Source: Paenibacillus profundus (GTDB taxonomy: Bacteria > Bacillota > Bacilli > Paenibacillales > Paenibacillaceae). Taken from it: a stretch of 55,418 bases of DNA. Below the pieces are notes generated by a model, which worked only from the letters and a program-made list of their open reading frames with translations, did no database searches and was not told the origin of the DNA. The stretch spans positions 68,653 to 124,070 of the forward strand of contig NZ_JAJNBZ010000003.1 of the NCBI RefSeq assembly GCF_021369635.1. Reading direction: 5' to 3'. Within the stretch, counting starts at the first letter, position 1. Each line of letters starts with the position of its first letter. Shown here one piece after another: positions 36,110-44,011 of this stretch. A program made the position numbers and the translations under genes.

Positions 36110-37266
36110 TGCGCCGTTCTCCTTAACGAATCGAGCCCTGTCAGATTCAAGTGAGTGTGCGCCCAATTCGCCAGTGTTGACTCGAATACCGTCGATTGGA
36201 ACCATTGTTCCGGTCTGTGAATCTGTTTCCAGGTAGGAATATATGGAAGAAATCCACTAACGACCGCCTCACGATACGTCCAGCGGTTCATCAATGTCCC
36301 CATGTAGCGGTTTACAATCAATCTCATTTGCTTAGGTCGCCGGCGAACTGTCTCATCTTCCGCATCCATCCATTCCTGAAAAATAAGCTGGGATTTGAGC
36401 ATATGCCCCATCTCGTCGTGCAGCAGCCAAATGACCTCACCATTCATGCTCCACACGGCTTCAAACGGCCGATGCTCGTGTCCACCTTCGACTATAATCA
36501 GATCGTAACGGCCGCTGGCTTGAATACAGTGAAGCAGCCGCTGCATCAGCTTGAGGTCAATTACACCCCATTCCTCCATCATGTGCAGCGGGTCGAACGT
36601 GCTTGCCCCAAGTGCTGGCAATGAAACGGTATACTGCTCCAATGGCACAGGAAGCCGCTTGTCGCTCTCTTGCTCACGTTTTAAATAGTAAAAAAGCTGA
36701 GACAAGGAAGCAGAAGCTTCGTCTGCTTCTCCCCGTGGCTGCCGCAGAAGCGAGTATTCTTGAATCGGATCGATATTCAGAAGGAAAGTTCGCTGCCCTA
36801 AGCCAACTGCATGCTTGGCAAGATGAAACGCGACGGTCGTCTTCCCTGCTCCTCCCCCTGCAGAGGTAATCCCGACAATGCGGCATGGGTGTGCTAATGA
36901 TTGATCGGCGGCTTGCGATAGCTCTAATTGACAACGCTCTGTAATGATGTGAAATAATCGGGAAAGCGGCTGATACGGATTCTCGACAATAAAAGGAAAC
37001 GTAAATTCTAATGCTCCGTCATCTGTTGATAACGCCATAACGAGTATCCCGCTCACATCTTCCTGCGTTAATTCCTGAAGGAGCTCTGGCTCCGATACAA
37101 GCATATGAATCCCGGGCTTCAACCGTAAATAATGACGCAGCGTATCACGCTGGGTAAACACACGCAGATGAAGTGACTCACCATAATTGGAATGCTTCCA
37201 ATAATCCGTAACCCCGTCCAATATGCGCTTATGTTGATGAGCGATGACGATATCCCACCTGCTCAT
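36106..37266 (-). CDS. CpaE/TadZ-like MinD-family ATPase
   Basis: A 386-residue protein with an N-terminal receiver-like region (RWDIVIAHQHKRILDGVTDY...) and a MinD/ParA-type ATPase domain. The deviant Walker A is GITSAGGGAGKTTVAFHLAKH, followed by NIDPIQEYSLL and DLIIVEGG. TadZ/CpaE proteins mark the polar site of pilus assembly. The canonical MinD switch Asp in this last motif appears as a Val-Glu-Gly-Gly, which is a departure from D-x-x-P/G. ATG 37266 follows GGAAAGGAGAGAAGAAAAGT; an upstream in-frame extension is unsupported. It is the first gene of the operon. Confidence 0.88.
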   Translation of the reverse strand: MSRWDIVIAHQHKRILDGVTDYWKHSNYGESLHLRVFTQRDTLRHYLRLKPGIHMLVSEPELLQELTQEDVSGILVMALSTDDGALEFTFPFIVENPYQPLSRLFHIITERCQLELSQAADQSLAHPCRIVGITSAGGGAGKTTVAFHLAKHAVGLGQRTFLLNIDPIQEYSLLRQPRGEADEASASLSQLFYYLKREQESDKRLPVPLEQYTVSLPALGASTFDPLHMMEEWGVIDLKLMQRLLHCIQASGRYDLIIVEGGHEHRPFEAVWSMNGEVIWLLHDEMGHMLKSQLIFQEWMDAEDETVRRRPKQMRLIVNRYMGTLMNRWTYREAVVSGFLPYIPTWKQIHRPEQWFQSTVFESTLANWAHTHLNLTGLDSLRRTAQ

Positions 37267-37317
37267 ACTTTTCTTCTCTCCTTTCCACTTCACCGCATCG
37301 AATTCCAAGCACAAAAA

Positions 37318-37373
37318 AAGCACCGCCACCAAGCTGACATGCAGAACATGCCATTAGCTCGATGACGGTGCTT
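37318..37373 (-). terminator. Terminator-like hairpin in the Tad operon leader
   Basis: On the reverse strand AAGCACCG(TC) pairs with (GG)CGGTGCTT. An inner AGCT...GGCATG-TTCT-CATGTC...AGCT stem is followed by TTTTTTTG, only about 45 bases before the first tad gene. The upstream chemoreceptor gene has its own terminator (37463-37500), so this one lies in the tad leader and may act as an attenuator. Confidence 0.65.
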
Positions 37374-37404
37374 CCGTACAATCGTTCAATGTGAAGTTAT
37401 TCCT

Positions 37405-37433
37405 ACAGTACCATATTTTAATGGTATGTGCAA
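37405..37433 (-). promoter_or_regulatory. Weak promoter-like pair and palindrome upstream of the Tad operon
   Basis: On the reverse strand TTGCAC and TACTGT are 17 bases apart, and the spacer is the palindrome TACCAT-ATTTTA-ATGGTA (37409-37426), which could be an operator. Both promoter boxes match the consensus at only three positions, so this is tentative. Confidence 0.3.
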
Positions 37434-37462
37434 TATCCCGTTGTTTTGACTGCGCTAAAACA

Positions 37463-37500
37463 AAATGCCCGTACTCCTCACATCAGGAATACGGGCATTT
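37463..37500 (-). terminator. Terminator of the chemoreceptor gene
   Basis: AAATGCCCGTA (37463-37473) and TACGGGCATTT (37490-37500) pair perfectly, and the loop ACTCCT...AGGA can extend the stem. Confidence 0.85.
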
Positions 37501-37532
37501 CTCGTTACGGATTGAATCCGGCTAATTGTTGC

Positions 37533-39644
37533 CTAGTATTTAAATTGCGACAGCTTGTCTTTCAAGCTTACGGACACGTCTTCCAACTGTTGGGACAGTT
37601 CGACCAACCGGTTGGAAATATTCAGCTGCTCCGTGCTTAACGATGCCACCTCTTCAGAAGTAGCAGATGCTTCTTCCGCAACCGCGCTCACATTGCTCAT
37701 CGCTTCAACAAGCGTGGATTGCGCTTCATTCAACCGTTCAATCGAACCGGTAACGTGGCTGAGCTCTTGAATCATGCCACCCATCTGATTCTGAACGGTT
37801 CCAAAGATGACATCCGTCTCATTTACAGCTTCCGCCTGCTTCTGGAACATCGGAATCGCTTCAGACAATGCTTGGACTGTCTCGGTAATTTCCAGCTGGA
37901 TACGCTCGGTAATTTGGCCGACGACATCGATGGACTGACGTGATTGTTCCGCGAGACTGCGGATTTCATCGGCCACGACCATAAATCCTTTGCCTGCCGT
38001 TCCTGCACGTGCGGCTTCGATCGTAGCGTTCAGAGACAAAATATTCGTCTGCTTCGTCATGTTATGAAGCACTTCCAATATTTTACGAATCGATTGCGTG
38101 CTTTCACTCAGCGTGTTGACCTTATTAGCCAAAGAGCGCATCATTTCTCCGGTCGACGTAGTCCGCTCCATCAAAGAGGTCATATTCGACGCACCCAATT
38201 CACTTGAATCCGCCACCGCTTGCGCAGAAGCATCCATTTGCTCGTTCGCTCCAACAACCATCTTCATTTGCGAAGCCATATTATGCGTCAGATCATGTCC
38301 TCGCTCGGCTTCTACGGCCAAGGAAGTGGCTCCCTTCGCAATCTCCTCCGTCGCAACGGCGATTTCCTTCGCGGAAATGGCTGTCGTTCGTGATGCTTCG
38401 GACAAAGACGTTGCCGTTTCCAGCACGGCGCGCGCGCTCGCATCCGTACTCTGCACGAGCATCGTAATCTGCTCCATCATAATATTAAAGCCTTGCGCCA
38501 ATTGACCGATTTCATCTTTGCTCTTCGACGTTGCCCGCACGGAGAGATTCCCCTCCGCCCCCTCATTCATCAAGTTGCGCAGCTTCACCAGCGGTGCTGC
38601 CACCCATTTAATGACGAGCCAGCCGATAACAGCAGCAAGCAACGCTGCAGCAGCCATCGATATGAAGGTCAAGGTCAGGATACTTTTCGCGTCCTTTACC
38701 AATTCCTCAACAGGCACTGCTCCTACGAGAACCCACTTGTTCGATTTCATCTGATCGTACACGAGCAGCATGTCACCACTGTCATCTGAACGGACCGTCG
38801 TTCCCCCGCTTAACGACTTTTTGCCTTCTTCTGCCTTAGGCTGCAGCCAATCCGGCGCGGCAGTCGTCAATGCCTTCGCGTCTTGGGCAAACATATATTT
38901 CCCTTGCTGATTCAAGAGTTGAATCGTTGAACCATCACCGATATCGATATCTTCCAAGGAATCGCTAATCGCTCTCAACTTAATTTCCAAGAAAATGATA
39001 TATTCCGCTTCGCCGGAATTCAAATCACGCATCGGTCTTGCAATACCGAACGTAGACTCAGGCGAATTATCGACACCCTTCGGCATCGTGCCTACCCAGA
39101 TTGATTGCCCGTTGCTGTTCTTGGCCTCTTCGAACCAAGCGTTCTTCTTAATATCCTGGATGCCTTGTCGTACGCCCATAGCTGATAACGGTGTACGATC
39201 TGAGTTAATCGGAATGAGGTACACGTTCTCGATAAGCGAATTGCCTACGCTATAGGTCTGAAGCGTTTTCTGAACCACATCCGTCATCTGAATCATGTCG
39301 TAGGTTCCGACCTTCAATCCGCGCATCGTCTTCAGCGATGAGGTAAGGTTCGGATCGAACATAATTTGCATCGTCATATTGTTAAATTGGGTAAGCTGCA
39401 TATCAATCTTCTGCGTAGCCTGCACCATCGTCTGGTAGCTTGAATTCGTTACGCGCTTCTCAATCGCATCTTTCGACACCATATAGGAAAACATACCTAC
39501 GCCAAATACGAACACGATAATACTGACGACAAACAAAAGGAACAGCTTCGCGCCGACCGAACGAGCCGGATTTTGGACAATCTTAGACGTAAGCGTTTTC
39601 CAACTCCATTGCTTCTTGCGTTGTTTCCCCTGATTCCCCTTCAA
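37533..39644 (-). CDS. Methyl-accepting chemotaxis protein
   Basis: A 703-residue chemoreceptor. A basic cytoplasmic start is followed by TM1 (AKLFLLFVVSIIVFVFGVGMF), an extracellular dCache-type sensor (about 60-300, with AWFEEAKNSNGQSIWVGT and DDSGDMLLVYDQM), TM2 (LTLTFISMAAAALLAAVIGWLVI), HAMP (KWVAAPLVKLRNLMNEGAEGNLSVRA) and a long signalling coil. The kinase-contact tip reads LHNMTKQTNILSLNATIEAARAGTAGKGFMVVADEIRSLAEQ. The ligand is unknown. TTG 39644 is preferred: AAGGAGATGA lies five bases before it, whereas ATG 39653 overlaps the ribosome site. No che genes are nearby. Confidence 0.92.
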   Translation of the reverse strand: MKGNQGKQRKKQWSWKTLTSKIVQNPARSVGAKLFLLFVVSIIVFVFGVGMFSYMVSKDAIEKRVTNSSYQTMVQATQKIDMQLTQFNNMTMQIMFDPNLTSSLKTMRGLKVGTYDMIQMTDVVQKTLQTYSVGNSLIENVYLIPINSDRTPLSAMGVRQGIQDIKKNAWFEEAKNSNGQSIWVGTMPKGVDNSPESTFGIARPMRDLNSGEAEYIIFLEIKLRAISDSLEDIDIGDGSTIQLLNQQGKYMFAQDAKALTTAAPDWLQPKAEEGKKSLSGGTTVRSDDSGDMLLVYDQMKSNKWVLVGAVPVEELVKDAKSILTLTFISMAAAALLAAVIGWLVIKWVAAPLVKLRNLMNEGAEGNLSVRATSKSKDEIGQLAQGFNIMMEQITMLVQSTDASARAVLETATSLSEASRTTAISAKEIAVATEEIAKGATSLAVEAERGHDLTHNMASQMKMVVGANEQMDASAQAVADSSELGASNMTSLMERTTSTGEMMRSLANKVNTLSESTQSIRKILEVLHNMTKQTNILSLNATIEAARAGTAGKGFMVVADEIRSLAEQSRQSIDVVGQITERIQLEITETVQALSEAIPMFQKQAEAVNETDVIFGTVQNQMGGMIQELSHVTGSIERLNEAQSTLVEAMSNVSAVAEEASATSEEVASLSTEQLNISNRLVELSQQLEDVSVSLKDKLSQFKY

Positions 39645-39690
39645 CCGATTCATCTCCTTATCTCTGAATCATTCTTTGCTGTGTAAGTTA

Positions 39691-39733
39691 AAGCACCCTA
39701 TCCCATGAAGCCTCTCATGAGAGGATAAGGTGC
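39691..39733 (-). terminator. Terminator of the 96-residue gene
   Basis: GCACCCTATCC (39693-39703) pairs with GGATAAGGTGC (39723-39733), one wobble, enclosing a palindrome CTCTCATGAGAG. On the reverse strand TTTAACTT follows, a weak T-run. Confidence 0.55.
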
Positions 39734-39777
39734 CAGGCATTACATATGTATAACCTGCTCCCAGATCGTGAGCGCGG

Positions 39778-40068
39778 CTATGAGCACTCTTCTCCCAGAT
39801 CGAATGCGTGCACAACATCAAGCTTCGTTACATTCACCTCGCGGTAAAATTGAAAATCGGGATGTTCCCCGACTAGCTTATCTCTGGCGGCATGACGCAG
39901 CTCCTCGACGGTCATCGGCTCCTCCGCGCCAATAACCAGCTGATCCACCCGCTCTTTGTCACTGTAATCAAAGTCGACGGTCTGACTGGTTACATCCACA
40001 ACGTGAATATACCGGTTCGGGTGGTACCCCAAATGCTTGAACGCTTCATTTAATTTCTCGTAATTCAT
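39778..40068 (-). CDS. Small conserved-looking hypothetical protein
   Basis: A 96-residue acidic soluble protein (MNYEKLNEAFKHLGYHPNRY, IHVVDVTSQTVDFDYSDKER...). I do not recognise a family. It has no signal or membrane segment and seems to alternate helix and strand like a small alpha/beta domain. ATG 40068 follows AAAGGTGA at a rather long spacing; the upstream in-frame GTG 40083 overlaps this ribosome site. It stands alone, with a terminator 45 bases downstream. Confidence 0.6.
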   Translation of the reverse strand: MNYEKLNEAFKHLGYHPNRYIHVVDVTSQTVDFDYSDKERVDQLVIGAEEPMTVEELRHAARDKLVGEHPDFQFYREVNVTKLDVVHAFDLGEECS

Positions 40069-40212
40069 CGTTATGAACTTCACCTTTCTTTGCTGTGCTA
40101 CTTTTGCAATACACTATTATAATATCGGTCAAATGGACCTATTTCACAATAGCTTATGCAACATTTTCCTCATTTTTTTGCATCTATGCTGAAAAAATGT
40201 TCATAACGAACA

Positions 40213-40245
40213 AACACACCTGCTATTATACAGGTGCGTTTGTCG
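40213..40245. terminator. Hairpin in the gap between the small gene and the antiporter
   Basis: AAACACACCTG (40213-40223) pairs with CAGGTGCGTTT (40232-40242), one mismatch, loop CTATTATA. Nothing else is recognisable in 40069-40418. Confidence 0.5.
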
Positions 40246-40418
40246 ACAAAATAGGAACTACGCCTCATGCGATGGTGGGGGGGATACAAATACAATCAGC
40301 GTATCTTCCGTCTGGCGTTGCGGTTAAAAACGCATACACCCTATCTATTTCATAGTGCCTGATTAAATAGCTGAATTAAAGGAAATCGATCACAGCATGA
40401 TGCAAACATTCGAATCAT

Positions 40419-41924
40419 TTATTTCACTTCATTATTGTTCACTTCTGCCTCAAGCTCGTTATCAGACGCCTCGCAACGCACTTCTTCCTTCTCCGTAAAC
40501 AGCTTGCGAATTTCGTCCCGCTGTTTCTTCGATACGAGCACGTAAGCCACATCGCCGGCTTGCAGCTTCGTCGTCCCTTTCGGCGCAATCATCTCTTCTC
40601 CGCGAATAACTGCGGTGATCAAGGTGTCGTCCGGCAGCTTCAATTCATGCAGAGGGCGATTCTCAACGCTTGCACCTGGCTCAATCGTCTTCTTCACCAT
40701 ATCCATATTCGTCTTTCCGACAGACACCAGTTCAAGCGCATGCACCGCTTCGCCCGGAGCATCCCCCGATAATCCCAACCGTTTGGCCAGAGGTGAAATC
40801 GTTGCTCCTTGAATGAGGGCGGACGTCAGGACGACAAAGAATACAACGTTGAAGAACAATTGTCCATGCTCTAGCCCGGCAATCATCGGATAGGTGGCCA
40901 TGACGATAGGCACCGCTCCTTTCAACCCCGCCCAAGCAATCAGCGTCTTCTCCTTCAGTGAGAATTTGCTAATAATCAAGCTGATGAACACGCCGATCGG
41001 CCTCGCGACAAACATCAAGATGATAGAAAGCACGATCCCCTGCCAGGCTACTTCCACCAACTGATGTGGGAACACAAGCAATCCAAGAAGAATAAACATC
41101 ATAATCTGCATCATCCAGGCAAAGCCTTCATTGAAACGGACGATGGTGAACCGGTATTGCAAATCGGCGTTCCCGAGCACTAATGCCATCACGTAAACGG
41201 CTAGAAATCCACTGCCATGCAGCAAACCGACGCCGCTGTATGTAAAGATGGCGAAGCCGATGGACAATACCGGATAGAGCCCGGATGTATCAAGTGAGAT
41301 GCGGTTCAAGATTTGGATGGCGATCCACCCCGCCAACAAGCCAAGACCTAGGCCTAAGCCCATTTGCCATAGGAAGGAGAGCAGCATGTTCCACAGTGAC
41401 ATGTCCGGTACTTGAATAAGTTCAATGAATGAGATCGTGAGAAATACCGCCATTGGATCGTTCGTTCCCGATTCTGCCTCCAAGGTAGACGTCAGCTTCT
41501 GCTTTACATTCTGAGTCCCCAGCACGGCGAAGACGGCCGCGGCGTCGGTAGAGCCGACGATGGCGCCGATCAGCAGCCCTTCCCGCCAATCAATATTCAA
41601 AATATAGACGGCGCCTACGCCAAACACAACGGCCGTAATGACAACCCCTAATGTTGCCAAGACGACGGAGGATCCAATAACCGGGCGAATGTGCCTCCAA
41701 TTCGTCTGCATCCCGCCATCAAATAAAATAATGATCAGAGCCAAAATCCCGAATAGCTGCGTCAACTTGGCATTATCGTAAAAAATAAACGGATTCAAGG
41801 CCATACCGACTATAATGAAAAAAACAAGGGACGGCACATTGAATCGGTTCGAGAATTTGGCACTGATCACCCCGGCTAACAATAAGCCCCCGAAGAGAAA
41901 TAACAATCCGTCAGTCGTCCACAA
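40419..41924 (-). CDS. K+(Na+)/H+ antiporter, CPA1/NhaP2-like, with RCK_C domain
   Basis: A 501-residue membrane antiporter with about 12-13 helices. The ion-binding core is visible as GSTDAAAVFAVLGTQNV and LEAESGTNDPMAVFLT, including the Asp pair of CPA antiporters. A cytoplasmic TrkA-C/RCK_C domain (VENRPLHELKLPDDTLITAVIRGEEMIAPKG...) and an acidic tail follow. It resembles NhaP2/CvrA potassium-proton antiporters, which expel K+ for pH and volume control. TTG 41924 follows AAGGGTGA by seven bases. A promoter about 165 bases upstream implies a long leader. Confidence 0.9.
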   Translation of the reverse strand: MWTTDGLLFLFGGLLLAGVISAKFSNRFNVPSLVFFIIVGMALNPFIFYDNAKLTQLFGILALIIILFDGGMQTNWRHIRPVIGSSVVLATLGVVITAVVFGVGAVYILNIDWREGLLIGAIVGSTDAAAVFAVLGTQNVKQKLTSTLEAESGTNDPMAVFLTISFIELIQVPDMSLWNMLLSFLWQMGLGLGLGLLAGWIAIQILNRISLDTSGLYPVLSIGFAIFTYSGVGLLHGSGFLAVYVMALVLGNADLQYRFTIVRFNEGFAWMMQIMMFILLGLLVFPHQLVEVAWQGIVLSIILMFVARPIGVFISLIISKFSLKEKTLIAWAGLKGAVPIVMATYPMIAGLEHGQLFFNVVFFVVLTSALIQGATISPLAKRLGLSGDAPGEAVHALELVSVGKTNMDMVKKTIEPGASVENRPLHELKLPDDTLITAVIRGEEMIAPKGTTKLQAGDVAYVLVSKKQRDEIRKLFTEKEEVRCEASDNELEAEVNNNEVK

Positions 41925-42090
41925 GACGGCATCACCCTTTCATGTGATAATTCTTAGATGAGTGTTGAGATAACGCGCAACAATGCGGCGTTGATCCTTC
42001 ATGATGCTTTGCAATTCAATAAAGGAATGAGGCAGGGGGCATTGGGTTATGGAAGCCAAGTAAACTTATACCAGGCGCATATGCCTATTC

Positions 42091-42119
42091 ATTATATCGT
42101 AACCAATTTAGACAAATCA
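42091..42119 (-). promoter_or_regulatory. Putative promoter of the antiporter gene
   Basis: On the reverse strand TGATTT (42119-42114), 17 bases, then a perfect TATAAT (42096-42091). Transcription would begin near 42084, leaving a leader of about 160 bases before the TTG start. No known riboswitch motif was seen in it. Confidence 0.5.
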
Positions 42120-42152
42120 AAAAAAGCCGAAAACGTTGAAGTGTTTACGGCT
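42119..42152 (-). terminator. Terminator of the AraC pseudogene
   Basis: On the reverse strand AGCCGTAAAC pairs with GTTTTCGGCT (one mismatch) and is followed by TTTTTTG; it touches the antiporter promoter. Confidence 0.75.
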
Positions 42153-42195
42153 CTTTCGCTTCATGACGGGAAACAGAAGGGTTAAGGTCAAATGT

Positions 42196-42986
42196 TCACA
42201 ATCGTCGGCTTATTTTCCGAAAATGAGAAGGCGAAACGCCTATACACTTTTTAAACATGCGCGAAAAGTGGGTCAGATCACGGAATCCCACCGCCCGGCA
42301 GGCCTCAGCGATGGTAACGTCAGGCTTGAGGAGCTGCTCTGTGGCATGCTGGAGCCGCAAATCATTTAAATACTCGTTAAAGGTCTTCCCGGTATAGGCT
42401 TTAAATACATCACAAAAATAGGTTTTGGACAAAGAGGCGTGACGGCATATTTGATCAAGACGAATCTCTTCGCGATAATGCTTCTGCACGAAGTCAATCG
42501 AAAGCCAGCACCGCATCGCGGCAACGGTTGAGACGATCCGCTTCCTTAGGTATCGTGGGAGCAGCGTCTCCCTCCTCTCGCTCCGCCTTGCGAATGCGGC
42601 TAATAATGACGAGCAGCTTCAGCAGATTGGCCTTCATGATGAGACCATAATGCGGCGTCTTCATCCGAAATTCCTTCAGCATTTCATCGAGGATGTGACG
42701 CACTTGGAGATCATCTTCGCCAATAAGCCTCACATGCATAAGCTGCTTGCCTTCTTCAGCCAAGAGCGGCTGCAAATATCGATAATCCAAGCAATCCTCC
42801 TGCAGCATCGGTTGATTAAAGCGATCATTAATATATATAGGAAGGAATTCACAGCCGATGATCTCGGTCTTTCCCTGCGGCATCCACTCGACCCGATGCA
42901 CCGCATACGGCGGCCACAAGTTCAGCCATATCCCGATTCACCCACATATTTTTCATAACCCGACCACTTTGTACGACAGACATCAT
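42196..42986 (-). pseudogene. AraC-family regulator broken by two frameshifts
   Basis: The start MSVVQSGRVMKNMWVNRDMA has a good ribosome site (AGGAGGAATGA). The frame is lost at about 42922-42930 and resumes one base over with LWPPYAVHRVEWMPQGKTEI. It runs to LNRCRDAV, breaks again at about 42500-42510, and resumes with SIDFVQKHYREEIRLDQICR. The two AraC helix-turn-helix units follow (ASLSKTYFCDVFKAYTG and VTIAEACRAVGFRDLTHFSRMFKK). The complete domain order survives, so the damage looks recent or may reflect sequence errors. Its target may have been the neighbouring GDSL gene or another sugar-related gene. Confidence 0.8.
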
Positions 42987-43136
42987 TCATTCCTCCTATT
43001 CATGATCGATATGCGGAATATGGGCATGCCAGATAAAGTAAGCGGTTACAATATACTTATCGCGCGGTGTATAACTTGCATTTGATTTGGTTCGTTACGG
43101 AAATGAGGACATATTCGAGCCGTCCTCTTATCGGGG

Positions 43137-43196
43137 AAAAAGTCCCGGTTGTCGGCTGTTTACTGTGACTATTCAAAAGAAAACCTATACCGGGAC
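43137..43196 (-). terminator. Long-loop terminator after the GDSL hydrolase
   Basis: On the reverse strand GTCCCGGT (from 43196) pairs with ACCGGGAC (to 43142), followed by TTTTTCC; the loop is 39 bases. Another hairpin GAGGAC...GTCCTC (43105-43127) lies just beyond. Confidence 0.55.
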
Positions 43197-43219
43197 GCTG
43201 AATGATGGAGTATTAAACA

Positions 43220-43867
43220 TTAGGATGACACGGGCAATGCGTTAATGAGCGATTTTGCGATAGCCATATGTCCTATCATATTCGGATGGACACGATCCCA
43301 CGCTAAGGCGGCTGGGTACATATTGAGCAGCAACCGGTCAAATACCGCCTGTGTGTCGACAAAAAACGTACCGTGCTTCTCGGCCGTTCTCCTGACGATA
43401 CCACCATATTCATCCATCATACGGCGCATCTCGTCTTCCTGATTTGGTTCGATATAGTACGGAGTCATGAGCGCCATCCATCTCACCTGAGGCTTCGTCC
43501 GCTTCACCAGACGATCCAATGCAGCTTCGTAGGTGTCCGCATACACGTGGGATTCCTCCACATGCGGCATGTCGAACTGGCGCCACACATCATTAATTCC
43601 TATGCAAAGGATTACCCCATCCGGGTGTTGTTGAATGACATCGGTGTTCCACCTAGCTTCCACATCCATAACCGTATTGCCGCTAAGCCCCATATTAACG
43701 ACTCTGATGCCAAGCTCAGGATGCTCCGTCTGGAGCAGCGCATCGAATACAGAGACGTATCCTTTGCCAAGGGCGCCGAATAATCCTTCTCCAACCGGTC
43801 TCGCCCGCTCACAATCGGTAATTGAATCCCCAATAATGACAACTTTATCGCCTTGTTGCAATGTCAA
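43220..43867 (-). CDS. SGNH/GDSL hydrolase
   Basis: A 215-residue cytoplasmic esterase of the GDSL (lipase 2/SGNH) family. Block I is VVIIGDSITD with Ser15, block II VNMGLSGNTVMD with the Gly, block III LCIGINDVWRQ with the Asn, and block V WDRVHPNMIGHMAIA with the Asp-His pair. Many such proteins deacetylate plant oligosaccharides such as xylan or rhamnogalacturonan, which is a guess here. TTG 43867 follows GGGAGGTTCATTCC. It is divergent in expression context from the broken AraC regulator only 230 bases away on the same strand. Confidence 0.88.
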   Translation of the reverse strand: MTLQQGDKVVIIGDSITDCERARPVGEGLFGALGKGYVSVFDALLQTEHPELGIRVVNMGLSGNTVMDVEARWNTDVIQQHPDGVILCIGINDVWRQFDMPHVEESHVYADTYEAALDRLVKRTKPQVRWMALMTPYYIEPNQEDEMRRMMDEYGGIVRRTAEKHGTFFVDTQAVFDRLLLNMYPAALAWDRVHPNMIGHMAIAKSLINALPVSS

Positions 43868-44011
43868 GGAATGAACCTCCCTACATGGTTATGGAATAAC
43901 TCTCCTCATTATACCAGTTAACGAGGAGCATTTGTTCAATATATAGATACGATATGAGGCCAGCATTTTCCTGCTTGTTCATCCGGAAGCCTGTAATTTA
44001 GGAAAAAGTAT

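Noticed and set aside
37267..37462. Cyclic-di-GMP riboswitch before the Tad operon
   Set aside because: The conserved GEMM-type core (ACGCA, AGGGCAAACC-like segments) is not present; only a terminator-like hairpin is seen.
41958..42185. 75-codon forward frame between the antiporter and AraC relic
   Set aside because: No ribosome site, overlaps the antiporter promoter and a terminator, and has no recognisable family.
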